DNA of 42,127 nt from Streptomyces echinoruber (GTDB lineage Bacteria; Actinomycetota; Actinomycetes; Streptomycetales; Streptomycetaceae), in NCBI RefSeq assembly GCF_014651135.1, contig NZ_BMWH01000041.1, positions 1-42,127 on the forward strand, in the 5' to 3' direction. Made by a program: the position numbers and the translations under genes. Numbering within the stretch: the first letter of the stretch is position 1; each line of letters starts with the position of its first letter. This document shows, one piece after another, positions 1 through 7,058 of the stretch. A model generated the notes under the pieces. The model was not told the DNA's origin. It saw nothing but the letters and a program-made list of their open reading frames with translations, and ran no database searches.

Positions 1-46
1 GCCCGCCCGCGCCCGGTGCGCGGCCGGCCCCGGCCGCCCGCGCCGC

Positions 47-730
47 TCACCCCAGGTCGGGGATCCGCCAGTCGATCGGCTCGTGGCCGTGGCGCGCGAC
101 CGCCTCGTTGATCTGGGTGAAGGGACGGGAGCCGAAGAACTTGCGGGCGGACAGGGGCGAGGGGTGGGCGCCCTTGACGACGGTGTGGCGGTCGGTGTCG
201 ATGAGCGGGAGCTTCTTCTGCGCGTAGGCGCCCCACAGCACGAACACCGCCGGGTCGGGCCGCTCGGCGACCGCGCGGATCACGGCGTCGGTGAACCGCT
301 CCCAGCCCTTGCCCTTGTGGGAGTTGGGCTCGCCCTGGCGGACCGTGAGCACCGCGTTGAGCAGCAGCACGCCCTGCCGCGCCCACGGCATCAGGTAGCC
401 GTTGTCCGGGACGGGCACGCCCAGCTCGTCGTGCAGCTCCTTGTAGATGTTGCGCAGCGACGGCGGGATGCGCACGCCGGGGCGCACGGAGAAGCACAGG
501 CCGTGGCCCTGGCCGGGCCCGTGGTAGGGGTCCTGGCCGAGAATGAGCACCTTCACCTGCTCGTACGGCGTCGCCTCCAGCGCCGCGAAGACCTCCTCGC
601 GCGGCGGGTAGACGGGACCCCTCGCCCGCTCCTCCTCGACGAACTCCATCAGCTCCTTGAAGTAGGGCTGCTGCAGCTCGTCGCCCAGAACCCCGCGCCA
701 GGACTCGGGCAGCATGGCGATGTCGGTCAC
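47..730 (-). CDS. ung: Uracil-DNA glycosylase, family 1
   Basis: This enzyme removes uracil from DNA as the first step of base excision repair. The 227-residue length is normal for the family. The catalytic-water motif GQDPYHG lies near residues 65-71 (Asp67) and the DNA-loop motif HPSPLS starts at His189; LLLNAVLTVR in the middle is also typical. I chose the GTG at 730 because GAGG stands about eight bases upstream; an in-frame ATG six codons in (position 715) is the alternative. The reading frame stays open upstream through the neighbouring lipoprotein gene, but that part is antisense-like and has no domain. The gene stands alone, with 128 bases separating it from the upstream lipoprotein gene on the same strand. 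Confidence 0.97.
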   Translation of the reverse strand: MTDIAMLPESWRGVLGDELQQPYFKELMEFVEEERARGPVYPPREEVFAALEATPYEQVKVLILGQDPYHGPGQGHGLCFSVRPGVRIPPSLRNIYKELHDELGVPVPDNGYLMPWARQGVLLLNAVLTVRQGEPNSHKGKGWERFTDAVIRAVAERPDPAVFVLWGAYAQKKLPLIDTDRHTVVKGAHPSPLSARKFFGSRPFTQINEAVARHGHEPIDWRIPDLG

Positions 731-858
731 GTCAACGTCCTCACGGTGTGGTGTGCGGTCACTTGCCGGGTCCGGTGAGACCCCGGGTCCGCGGACCCAG
801 GTCCCACAACCTAGCGGTGCCCACTGACAACGCCACCGACGGGCGGACGGCGGGAGGT

Positions 859-2436
859 CTACCAGCTGGTCTTGCGGTGCAGCTCCCACATCAGCATGAT
901 CGTCGACGGGTCGAGCGCCCGTTCCGCGCCGGAGATGTCCTCGCTGGCGGCCACGTACTGCTTGCCCTGCCACAGCGGCAGCAGCCGCGCGTCGTCGACC
1001 AGGACCTTCTGGGCCTCCTCGAACTCCTTGACCACCTCGGCGCGGTCGCTCTCGCGGCGCGAGCGGGGCAGCAGGTCGTCGGTGATGCGGGACGCGGGGT
1101 AGGGCGTGCCGAGCGCGTTCTGCCGGCCGACGAACGGGGCGATGAAGTTCTCGGCGTCGGGGAAGTCGGGGAACCAGCCGCGGCCGAACACCGGGTACTC
1201 GCCCTTCTGGTAGCCGCTGACGTACGTCTTCCACGGGCGGCTCTTGAGCGTGATCGTGAACAGTCCGGACGCCTCGAGCTGGCGCTTGAGCTCCTTGAAC
1301 TCCTTGGCGGTCTCGGAGCCGTAGCGGTCGGAGGTGTACCAGAGGGTGAGCGGGACCTTCTGGGTGATGCCCGCAGCGGTGAGGATCTTGCGGGCCTTGG
1401 CGACGTCGGGGTCGCCGTACTGGTCGAAGAAGCCGGTGGTGTGACCGGTCAGGCCGGCCGGGACCATGGAGTACAGCGGCTCGACGGTGTCCTTGTAGAC
1501 CTTGTGCGCGATCGCGGCCCGGTCGACGACCTGCGCGACCGCCCGGCGCACCGCCGGCTTGGCGGCCCAGGGGTCCTTGGGGTTGAACACCAGGTAGTTG
1601 ATCTCGGTGCCGGTGCCCTCGATGAGCTGGAAGTCCTTGGAGTCGCTGCGCTGGAAGGAGACGATGTCGTCGGCGGTCAGGCCGCGGAAGGCGACGTCGA
1701 TCTTCTTGGCGCGCAGCTCCCGCACCATGGGGCCGGAGTCCTGGTAGTAGCGGATCGTCACCGCCTTGTTGAGCGGCTTGGCGAGGCCCTTGTAGCGGTC
1801 GTTGGCGACCAGCACGGCCTCCTTGCCCTCCTGGTACGACTCGAGCCGGTAGGGGCCGGACCCGAGGACCTTGCCGTCCTTGCGCAGGGCGTCGGCCGGG
1901 TAGTCGTCGGGGTCGACGATCGACATGGCGGGCGTGGCCAGGACGAACGGGAAGGTGGCGTCCGGCTTGTTGAGGTGGAAGACCACCTCGCGCGAACCGA
2001 CGGCCTGGACGCGCTCCAGGCTGCCGAGCAGACCGACCGGACCGCCGTTGACGTCGATCTTCCTGATGCGGTCGATGGAGTACTTCACCGCCTGCGCGTC
2101 GAGCTTGTGCCCGTCGGAGAAGGTCAGACCCGAACGCAGCTCGCAGCTGTACACCGTGTTGGAGCTGTCCGTGAAGCGGCAGCTCTCGGCGGCGTCGGGC
2201 TGCGGGGTGGTCGCGCCGTCGGGGTAGCTGAGCAGCGTCTGGTAGATGTTGCGGAACAGCTCCCAGGACTGGTCCCACGAGGCCGCCGGGTCCAGGGTGC
2301 TGGGGGCGCTGGTCGTCCCCACGACGATCGGTCCCTTGTCGTCGGCGCCACCGCCGGACAGAACACCGCACCCGGCCACCAAGGACATGGAAGCGATCGC
2401 CACCACGTGACGCAGGCATCGGCTCCGGTTGAACAC
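859..2436 (-). CDS. Peptide/oligopeptide ABC transporter substrate-binding lipoprotein
   Basis: The product is an extracytoplasmic solute-binding protein of the DppA/OppA family (SBP_bac_5), 525 residues. The N-terminus has basic residues, a hydrophobic core and a lipobox SLVAGC, so it should be a lipoprotein anchored outside the membrane. Family blocks are visible: a GLTFSDGHKLDAQAVKYSIDRI segment broken across residues 105-125, then EINYLVFNPKDPWA and VRRAVAQVVDR further on. The GTG at 2436 is preferred because GAGGAG sits seven bases upstream. No permease or ATPase gene adjoins it, so it must work with a transporter encoded elsewhere or act as an orphan sensor or scavenger. Substrate is inferred from family only. 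Confidence 0.93.
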   Translation of the reverse strand: MFNRSRCLRHVVAIASMSLVAGCGVLSGGGADDKGPIVVGTTSAPSTLDPAASWDQSWELFRNIYQTLLSYPDGATTPQPDAAESCRFTDSSNTVYSCELRSGLTFSDGHKLDAQAVKYSIDRIRKIDVNGGPVGLLGSLERVQAVGSREVVFHLNKPDATFPFVLATPAMSIVDPDDYPADALRKDGKVLGSGPYRLESYQEGKEAVLVANDRYKGLAKPLNKAVTIRYYQDSGPMVRELRAKKIDVAFRGLTADDIVSFQRSDSKDFQLIEGTGTEINYLVFNPKDPWAAKPAVRRAVAQVVDRAAIAHKVYKDTVEPLYSMVPAGLTGHTTGFFDQYGDPDVAKARKILTAAGITQKVPLTLWYTSDRYGSETAKEFKELKRQLEASGLFTITLKSRPWKTYVSGYQKGEYPVFGRGWFPDFPDAENFIAPFVGRQNALGTPYPASRITDDLLPRSRRESDRAEVVKEFEEAQKVLVDDARLLPLWQGKQYVAASEDISGAERALDPSTIMLMWELHRKTSW

Positions 2437-2667
2437 GCGTACGCTCCTCGATCTGCCATACCAAGGGTCGGCAGACCATACCGCAGGGAACCGCACACCG
2501 GACCGGGTCCGCAAGAGGCCTGTGATGCAGTTGTTTCCTGACTACGTTGTCAAACGGCTGTACGTCCGCCGCGCCCCGGCCCGGACGCCGTTTCCGTCCA
2601 CAAAACGCCTCAGGAGGCATACGGGGAGGGAACGGCGTCCGGACCGGCGGCGGGACGGGCTCCGGCG

Positions 2668-3420
2668 TCAGCCCACGCCGGCGTTGAGGAAGATACCGCC
2701 GTCGACGACGAGCGTCTGCCCGGTGATCCAGGCGGACTGGTCGGAGGTGAGGAACGCGGCGGCGCCGCCGATGTCGGAGGGCACGCCGAGCCGGCCCAGC
2801 GGGTAGGCCGCGGCGGCCTCCGCCTCCCGGCCCTCGTAGAGCGCCTGCGCGAACTGGGTCTTGACCACGGCCGGGGCGATCGCGTTGACCCGCACCCCGG
2901 GCGCGAACTCGTGCGCGAGCTGCTGCGTCAGGTTGATCATCGCGGCCTTGCTGACGCCGTAGGCGCCGATGAACGGCGAGGCGGACAGGCCCGCGACCGA
3001 GGCGATGTTGACGATCGCGCCGCCGTTGTCCTTCTGCCAGGCGTGCCAGGTCCGCTGCGCGAAGCCGAGTGCCGATATCACGTTGGTCTCGAACACCTTG
3101 CGCGCCACGCCCAGGTCGAGGTCGGCGATCGGCCCGAACACCGGGTTGGTTCCGGCGTTGTTGACCAGGTAGTCGACGCGGCCGAAGGCCTCCATGGTGC
3201 GTTCGACGGCGGCGGCCTGGTGGGCCTCGTCGTGGGCCTTGCCGGCGACGCCGATGACGCGGTCGGCGCCGAGCTTGTCCACGGCCTCCTTCAGGGCGTC
3301 CTCGTTGCGGCCGGTGATGCAGACGCGGTCGCCGCGGGCGACGAGGGCCTCGGCGATGCCGTAGCCGATGCCGCGGCTGGCGCCCGTGACGAGGGCGACC
3401 TTGCCGGAGAGTTCAGTCAT
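2668..3420 (-). CDS. Short-chain dehydrogenase/reductase (SDR)
   Basis: This is a 250-residue classical SDR oxidoreductase using NAD(P)H. The Rossmann motif TGASRGIG is at residues 12-19, NNAG at 87-90, and the catalytic Ser141, Tyr154 and Lys158 (YGVSK) are all present. It is the second gene of a two-gene operon, starting 11 bases after the stop of the upstream SDR, with AAGG before the ATG. The C-terminal VVDGG is usual for 3-oxoacyl reductase-like enzymes. Co-transcription of two paralogous SDRs suggests successive steps, or alternative substrates, in acyl-chain or ketone metabolism; the substrate cannot be read from the sequence. Confidence 0.93.
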   Translation of the reverse strand: MTELSGKVALVTGASRGIGYGIAEALVARGDRVCITGRNEDALKEAVDKLGADRVIGVAGKAHDEAHQAAAVERTMEAFGRVDYLVNNAGTNPVFGPIADLDLGVARKVFETNVISALGFAQRTWHAWQKDNGGAIVNIASVAGLSASPFIGAYGVSKAAMINLTQQLAHEFAPGVRVNAIAPAVVKTQFAQALYEGREAEAAAAYPLGRLGVPSDIGGAAAFLTSDQSAWITGQTLVVDGGIFLNAGVG

Positions 3421-3431
3421 GTCCGTGTTCC

Positions 3432-4193
3432 TTAGTCGAGCGGTCCGCCGGCGACGTACAGCACCTGGCCGGAGACGAAGCCGGCCGCCTCGCCGGTGAA
3501 GAAGGCGATGGCGTTGGCGATGTCGTCCGGCTCACCGACGCGCTGCACGGGGATCTGGCTCGCGGCGGCGGCCTTGAAGTCCTCGAAGCCCATGCCGACG
3601 CGCTCGGCGGTGGTCTTGGTCATGTCGGTGACGATGAAGCCGGGGGCGACGGCGTTGGCGGTGATGCCGAACTTGCCGAGCTCCTTGGCGAGGGTCTTGG
3701 TGAAGCCCTGCAGGCCGGCCTTGGCGGCGGAGTAGTTGGCCTGCCCGCGGTTGCCGAGCGCTGACGAGGAGGAGAGGTTGACGATCCGGCCCCACTGGGC
3801 GTCGACCATGTGCTTCTGGCAGGCCCGGGACATCAGGAAGGCGCCGCGCAGGTGCACGTTCATGACGGTGTCCCAGTCGGAGACGCTCATCTTGAACAGC
3901 AGGTTGTCGCGCAGCACGCCCGCGTTGTTGACGAGGATCACGGGCGCGCCCAGCTCCTGGGCGACGCGCGCGACGGCCGCCTCGACCTGTGCCTCGTCGG
4001 AGACGTCGCAGCCGACCGCGATCGCCCGGCCGCCGGCGGCGGTGATCTTCTCCACGGTCTCCTTGCACGCGGCCTCGTCGAGGTCGATCACGGCGACGGC
4101 ACGGCCCTCGGCGGCCAGGCGTACGGCGGTGGCGGCGCCGATGCCGCGCGCGGCACCGGTGACGACGGCGACCCGCTGCTCAGTGGTGGACAT
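3432..4193 (-). CDS. fabG: 3-oxoacyl-ACP reductase-like SDR
   Basis: This 253-residue SDR resembles FabG-type beta-ketoacyl reductases that reduce 3-oxoacyl thioesters with NADPH. TGAARGIG is at residues 12-19, NNAG at 89-92, a serine run at 141-144, and the catalytic Tyr154/Lys158 pair in YSAAK. It differs from housekeeping FabG in its C-terminus (VAGGPLD) and in not being linked to fabD-fabH-acpP, so it is probably an accessory, degradative or detoxifying reductase. It is the first gene of the two-SDR operon. GGAG stands eight bases before the ATG. A palindrome of TetR-operator style lies about 55 bases upstream. The symbol indicates family, not proven fatty-acid synthesis. Confidence 0.9.
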   Translation of the reverse strand: MSTTEQRVAVVTGAARGIGAATAVRLAAEGRAVAVIDLDEAACKETVEKITAAGGRAIAVGCDVSDEAQVEAAVARVAQELGAPVILVNNAGVLRDNLLFKMSVSDWDTVMNVHLRGAFLMSRACQKHMVDAQWGRIVNLSSSSALGNRGQANYSAAKAGLQGFTKTLAKELGKFGITANAVAPGFIVTDMTKTTAERVGMGFEDFKAAAASQIPVQRVGEPDDIANAIAFFTGEAAGFVSGQVLYVAGGPLD

Positions 4194-4245
4194 GGCTGCT
4201 TCTCCTCGCCCTTGGGGGATGCGGCTCGAGCGGTCCGCCCTTCGG

Positions 4246-4259
4246 TGAGCGACCGCTTA
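4246..4259. promoter_or_regulatory. Candidate TetR-type operator upstream of the SDR operon
   Basis: The 14 bases form an imperfect palindrome, T-g-AGCG-ac-CGCT-t-A, with 6 of 7 outer pairs matching apart from one G/T. AGCG-N2-CGCT cores of this form are common targets of TetR-family repressors of acyl-metabolism genes. It lies in the 160-base leader of the SDR operon. No TetR gene is adjacent, so the assignment is inference. Confidence 0.4.
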
Positions 4260-4352
4260 GTACCTTCAGCAGACGTGACGCTAGAAGCCCTGGCACCCGG
4301 TGTCAACGGCATCCCGGGCGCGTGTGATCCATCCGTCCCGGCGCGCCGGGCG

Positions 4353-4736
4353 TCATCGGACCAGCAGGTCGAGCAGCCGTTCGGCCTCGGCCTCCGGATC
4401 GGCGGTGAGACCGGTGTGCACCGGGCCGGGCTGGACGACGGTCGAGCGCGGGGCGACCAGCCAGCGGAACCGCCGCCCGGCCGCGTCGCGCGCCGCCTGC
4501 CCGGCAGCCGCGCCGCCCTCGCACACCCCCTCGGCGGCGCGCAGCGCGGCCCGGATTCCGGCCACGTCGGCGTCCGGGTCGAGGGCGCGCAGCCGGGCCT
4601 CGTCGAGGTGGGTGCGGGCGGTGACGAAGTCCTTGGCGCGGCAGTAGACGAGCACGCCGGCGTTGAGGCACTCGCCGCGCTCGATGCGCGGCACCACCCG
4701 CAGCAGGGCGTACTCGAAGACGTGGCGGTCGGCCAC
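4353..4736 (-). CDS. DUF3037 family protein, partner of HipA-like kinase
   Basis: The product matches the short DUF3037 family by its opening block FEYALLRVVPRIERGECLNAGV and the AKDFV segment; the remainder (127 residues from this start) has no catalytic motif I recognise. It follows the HipA-like gene on the same strand, an arrangement I recall for this family. The start is unclear: in-frame GTG codons occur at 4799, 4778, 4757 and 4736, all inside a 21-bp tandem repeat, each with a purine-rich Shine-Dalgarno-like tract before it. I give the innermost one because the conserved domain begins directly after it and it has GGAGGAGG upstream. The function is unknown; a role linked to the kinase is inferred from adjacency. 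Confidence 0.85.
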   Translation of the reverse strand: MADRHVFEYALLRVVPRIERGECLNAGVLVYCRAKDFVTARTHLDEARLRALDPDADVAGIRAALRAAEGVCEGGAAAGQAARDAAGRRFRWLVAPRSTVVQPGPVHTGLTADPEAEAERLLDLLVR

Positions 4737-4833
4737 GGGGCCTCCTCCGTCGGTCACGGGGCCTGTTCGGTCGCTCACGGAGCCTCCTCGTTCGCTCACG
4801 GGGCTCCTCGCTCGCTCACGGGGCCTCGTCGAG
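4730..4833. repeat. 21-bp tandem repeat over the HipA stop / DUF3037 start
   Basis: Five units are visible at 4730-4750, 4751-4771, 4772-4792, 4793-4812 and 4813-4833, with the plus-strand core CTCACGGGGCCTCCTCG. Unit four is 20 bases long, missing one C. Read on the minus strand each unit carries a purine-rich tract followed by GTG. The last unit contains the HipA stop codon (GTGA), the first contains the DUF3037 start used here. See findings. Confidence 0.9.
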
Positions 4834-5580
4834 GCCGGTGACGCGCTCGTGGACGCCGGCGGCCCGGGCCAGCAGCGGCCGGGCGTGGGCGGCACGCACG
4901 GCGTCCGGGGAGCCGAAGCCCGGCTCGTCCTCCAGCCAGGCGTCCGGGATCGCGGCGGTCACCTCGGCGAGCAGGTCCTCGGTGATCCGGGGCGCCAGGT
5001 CGGCGGCGGCCGCGCGGACGTCCGGCGCGAAGCGGGCCAGGGCGTGGTCGGAGGCGTCGTAGGGGCGGGCGGCGAAGGCGTCGGCGCCGCGCCAGTCGTG
5101 GTGCCAGATCAGGGTCGCGCCGTGGTCGATCAGCCACAGCTCGCCGTCGCGCACCAGCAGGTTGGGGTTGCGCCAGGAGCGGTCGACGTTGTGCACCAGC
5201 GCGTCGAACCAGACGATCCGTCCGGCCTCCTCGGAATCGACGGGGAAGGCCAGCGGGTCGAAGCCGAGCGCGCCGGAGAGGAAGCCGACGCCGAGGTTGG
5301 TGCCGCCGCTGGACCTCAGCAGCTGCTGCACCTCCTCGTCGGGTTCGCCGAGCCCGAGCACCGGGTCCAGGGCGACCGTCACCAGCCCGGGCACCCGCAG
5401 GCCGAGCCGCCGGGCCAGCTCCCCGCACAGGACCTCGGCGACCAGGGTGCGGCGGCCCTGCCCGGCGCCGGTGAACTTCACCACGTACAGCCCGTGGTCG
5501 TCGGCCTCCACGAGTCCCGGCAGCGAACCGCCCTCCCGCAGCGGGGCGACGTAGCGGGTGGCGATGACTTCCTTCAGCAC
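4816..5580 (-). CDS. HipA-like kinase domain protein (HipA_2 type)
   Basis: The 254-residue product is a compact HipA-fold kinase-like protein, far shorter than E. coli HipA (about 440). A Gly-rich start (REGGSLPGLV) and VKF at about residues 33-36 fit the nucleotide-binding lobe, NVDRSWRNPNLL gives the catalytic Asp and the downstream Asn, and LIDHGATL gives the metal-binding Asp. There is no HipB antitoxin gene beside it; instead a DUF3037 gene follows. It starts with GTG; upstream is TAACCT ending six bases before the start, so translation may be leaderless. Kinase activity and targets are inferred from the fold. It is divergent from the Rieske gene. Confidence 0.85.
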   Translation of the reverse strand: MLKEVIATRYVAPLREGGSLPGLVEADDHGLYVVKFTGAGQGRRTLVAEVLCGELARRLGLRVPGLVTVALDPVLGLGEPDEEVQQLLRSSGGTNLGVGFLSGALGFDPLAFPVDSEEAGRIVWFDALVHNVDRSWRNPNLLVRDGELWLIDHGATLIWHHDWRGADAFAARPYDASDHALARFAPDVRAAAADLAPRITEDLLAEVTAAIPDAWLEDEPGFGSPDAVRAAHARPLLARAAGVHERVTGLDEAP

Positions 5581-5680
5581 CGCCCCAGGTTACTGGGGCG
5601 GAACCCGCGCCCCGACGGTCCCGGCCGGTGCGGGCGGGACTCCGGGGCCGCTTTTCACCCGTCCTTCACCCACCCCCGTG

Positions 5681-5753
5681 AACTTTCAAGTTTCTTTACG
5701 CCCGCCTGATCCCGCGCCCGCCAGGATCCCGGCACCGGCCGAAGGGCCGGTGC
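5681..5753. promoter_or_regulatory. Divergent HipA/Rieske intergenic elements
   Basis: AACTT-TC-AAGTT at 5681-5692 is a 12-base inverted repeat inside an AT-richer patch. Further on, GCACCGGCC (5732-5740) and GGCCGGTGC (5745-5753) form a perfect 9-bp hairpin with a GAAG tetraloop. Either could be an operator or, for the hairpin, a leader structure of the Rieske gene. No sigma-factor consensus is clear. Confidence 0.4.
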
Positions 5754-5826
5754 ACGTGAACGGCCGGTGCGCGCGCGCCGTACCTTTGGGCAGATCACGC
5801 AGTCCCGCGGAAGGAACGTCGGCATC

Positions 5827-6264
5827 ATGTCCAGCGAATCGCTTCAGCCCACCGGAGCACCGTCCCGGCGCACCGTCATCGCGGCGGCCGGCGCAGCGGG
5901 CCTCGGCGTCGCACTGACCGCCTGCGGGTCGGAGGACGGCTCGTCGTCGTCCGGCTCCGGCGGCAACTCGGCCGGCGGCACCGTGCTGGCCAAGACTTCG
6001 GAGATCCCCGAGGGCGGCGGCAAGATCTTCAAGGACCGGGCCGTGGTGGTCACCCAGCCGTCCTCCGGCCAGTTCAAGGCCTTCTCGGCCAAGTGCACGC
6101 ACCAGGGGTGCCTCGTGGGGAGCGTCGCGAACGGAGTGATCCACTGCCCGTGCCACAACAGCGAGTTCTCCGTCGAGGACGGCAGTGTGAAGCAGGGTCC
6201 CGCCACCCAGCCGCTGCCCGCCCAGAAGATCAACGTCAAGGGGGACTCGATCGAACTGGCCTGA
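5827..6264 (+). CDS. Tat-exported Rieske [2Fe-2S] protein
   Basis: This 145-residue protein carries a Rieske iron-sulfur domain. The ligands are Cys90-X-His92 (CTHQGC) and Cys107-X2-His110 (CPCH), with Cys95 and Cys109 placed for the stabilising disulfide. The N-terminus has a twin-arginine motif (PSRRTVIA), a hydrophobic stretch and a lipobox-like LTAC, so it is probably folded with its cluster, exported by Tat and lipid-anchored. A Ser/Gly linker follows (residues 35-50). It is not part of a cytochrome bc complex operon; it stands alone. Its electron partner is unknown. The ATG at 5827 follows GGAAGGAA by about nine bases. Confidence 0.93.
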   Translation: MSSESLQPTGAPSRRTVIAAAGAAGLGVALTACGSEDGSSSSGSGGNSAGGTVLAKTSEIPEGGGKIFKDRAVVVTQPSSGQFKAFSAKCTHQGCLVGSVANGVIHCPCHNSEFSVEDGSVKQGPATQPLPAQKINVKGDSIELA

Positions 6265-6277
6265 CCCGCGCACCCCT

Positions 6278-6345
6278 GCCGCCCGCGTCCCGCCGCCCGC
6301 CCGCCGCAGCCGCGCCCGTCGGGCGGGCGGCGGGACGCGGGCGGC
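6278..6345 (+). terminator. 26-bp perfect hairpin after the Rieske gene
   Basis: Arms at 6278-6303 and 6320-6345 are exact reverse complements across 26 bases, with a 16-base loop. It begins 14 bases after the Rieske stop codon. No T-tract follows, as is usual for streptomycete terminators. Confidence 0.8.
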
Positions 6346-6417
6346 GGCCGGGCCGCTCCCGGGCCGCTCCCGGGCCGCCCCCGGGGCGGACGCGGCGGCC
6401 GGGACCGTACGGCGGCC

Positions 6418-6503
6418 CGTTCTTCACCTGGCCCGTCCTTCACCTGACCCATTCTTCGTCTGACGTGATGCCAGAGGCTCAGGGAACCCCTCTGGCACGA
6501 CGT
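6418..6503 (+). promoter_or_regulatory. Repeats and inverted repeat upstream of the PPOX gene
   Basis: Three roughly 16-base direct repeats run from about 6419 to 6466, sharing TTCACCTGxCCC in the first two and diverging in the third. Directly after come arms 6463-6477 and 6489-6503, matching at 13 of 15 positions around an 11-base loop with core GCCAGAGG/CCTCTGGC. The hairpin ends close to the ribosome binding site of the next gene, so it could be an operator or a 5'-leader RNA structure. Confidence 0.5.
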
Positions 6504-6523
6504 GGGAGGAAGAAGGGGGGCGC

Positions 6524-6991
6524 ATGACCGCCACGCAGCGCCGGGGCCGCAGGATCATGATGACGCCGGGGGAACTGGACGCGTTCCTGACCAGCCAGCG
6601 CACCTGCCGGGTCGCCACCGTGTCGGCCGACGGGTCCCCGCACGTGAGCGCCCTGTGGTTCGTGTGGGACGGCACGTCCCTGTGGCTGTACTCCGTCGTG
6701 CGCAGCAAGCGCTGGGCCGACCTGCGCCGCGACCCGCGGGTGGCGGTCGTCGTCGACACCGGCGAGGAGTACGAGCAGCTGCGCGGCGTCGAGCTGTCCG
6801 GCACCGTCGACTTCGTGGGCGAGGTCCCGCGCACCGGCGAACTGCACGCCGAACTCGACCTGCCCGAGACCCTGTTCGCCCGCAAGTACTTCGGCCTGGA
6901 GGAGATGGTGCACGACGGCCGCCACGCGTGGCTGCGTCTGACCCCGCGCAAGACGGTGTCCTGGGACTTCCGCAAGCTGGGGTCGTCCTAA
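6524..6991 (+). CDS. PPOX-class (pyridoxamine 5'-phosphate oxidase-like) flavin/F420 protein
   Basis: The 155-residue product has the split beta-barrel of the PPOX superfamily: CRVATVSADGSPHVSALWFVWDG near residues 27-49 (read in parts), then SVVRSKRWADLRRDPRVAVVVD. Such proteins bind FMN or coenzyme F420 and reduce varied small molecules; the exact cofactor cannot be settled here. Streptomycetes make F420, so F420-dependent reduction is plausible. GGAGGAAG with further purines precedes the ATG at 6524; an internal ATG at codon 12 is a weaker alternative. The gene stands alone between a strong hairpin and the convergent LysR gene. Confidence 0.88.
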   Translation: MTATQRRGRRIMMTPGELDAFLTSQRTCRVATVSADGSPHVSALWFVWDGTSLWLYSVVRSKRWADLRRDPRVAVVVDTGEEYEQLRGVELSGTVDFVGEVPRTGELHAELDLPETLFARKYFGLEEMVHDGRHAWLRLTPRKTVSWDFRKLGSS

Positions 6992-7058
6992 GGGCTGTCG
7001 TTTGGATCACGCCGCGGGCGCCGGCCGGGCCGCGGCGGCCGGGCGCGGACGCCGGCCG

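Noticed and set aside
47..2620. An 857-codon minus-strand frame that would fuse ung to a long N-terminal region
   Set aside because: Only the last 227 codons resemble protein; the rest lies in another frame of the lipoprotein gene and is Arg/Pro-rich shadow coding.
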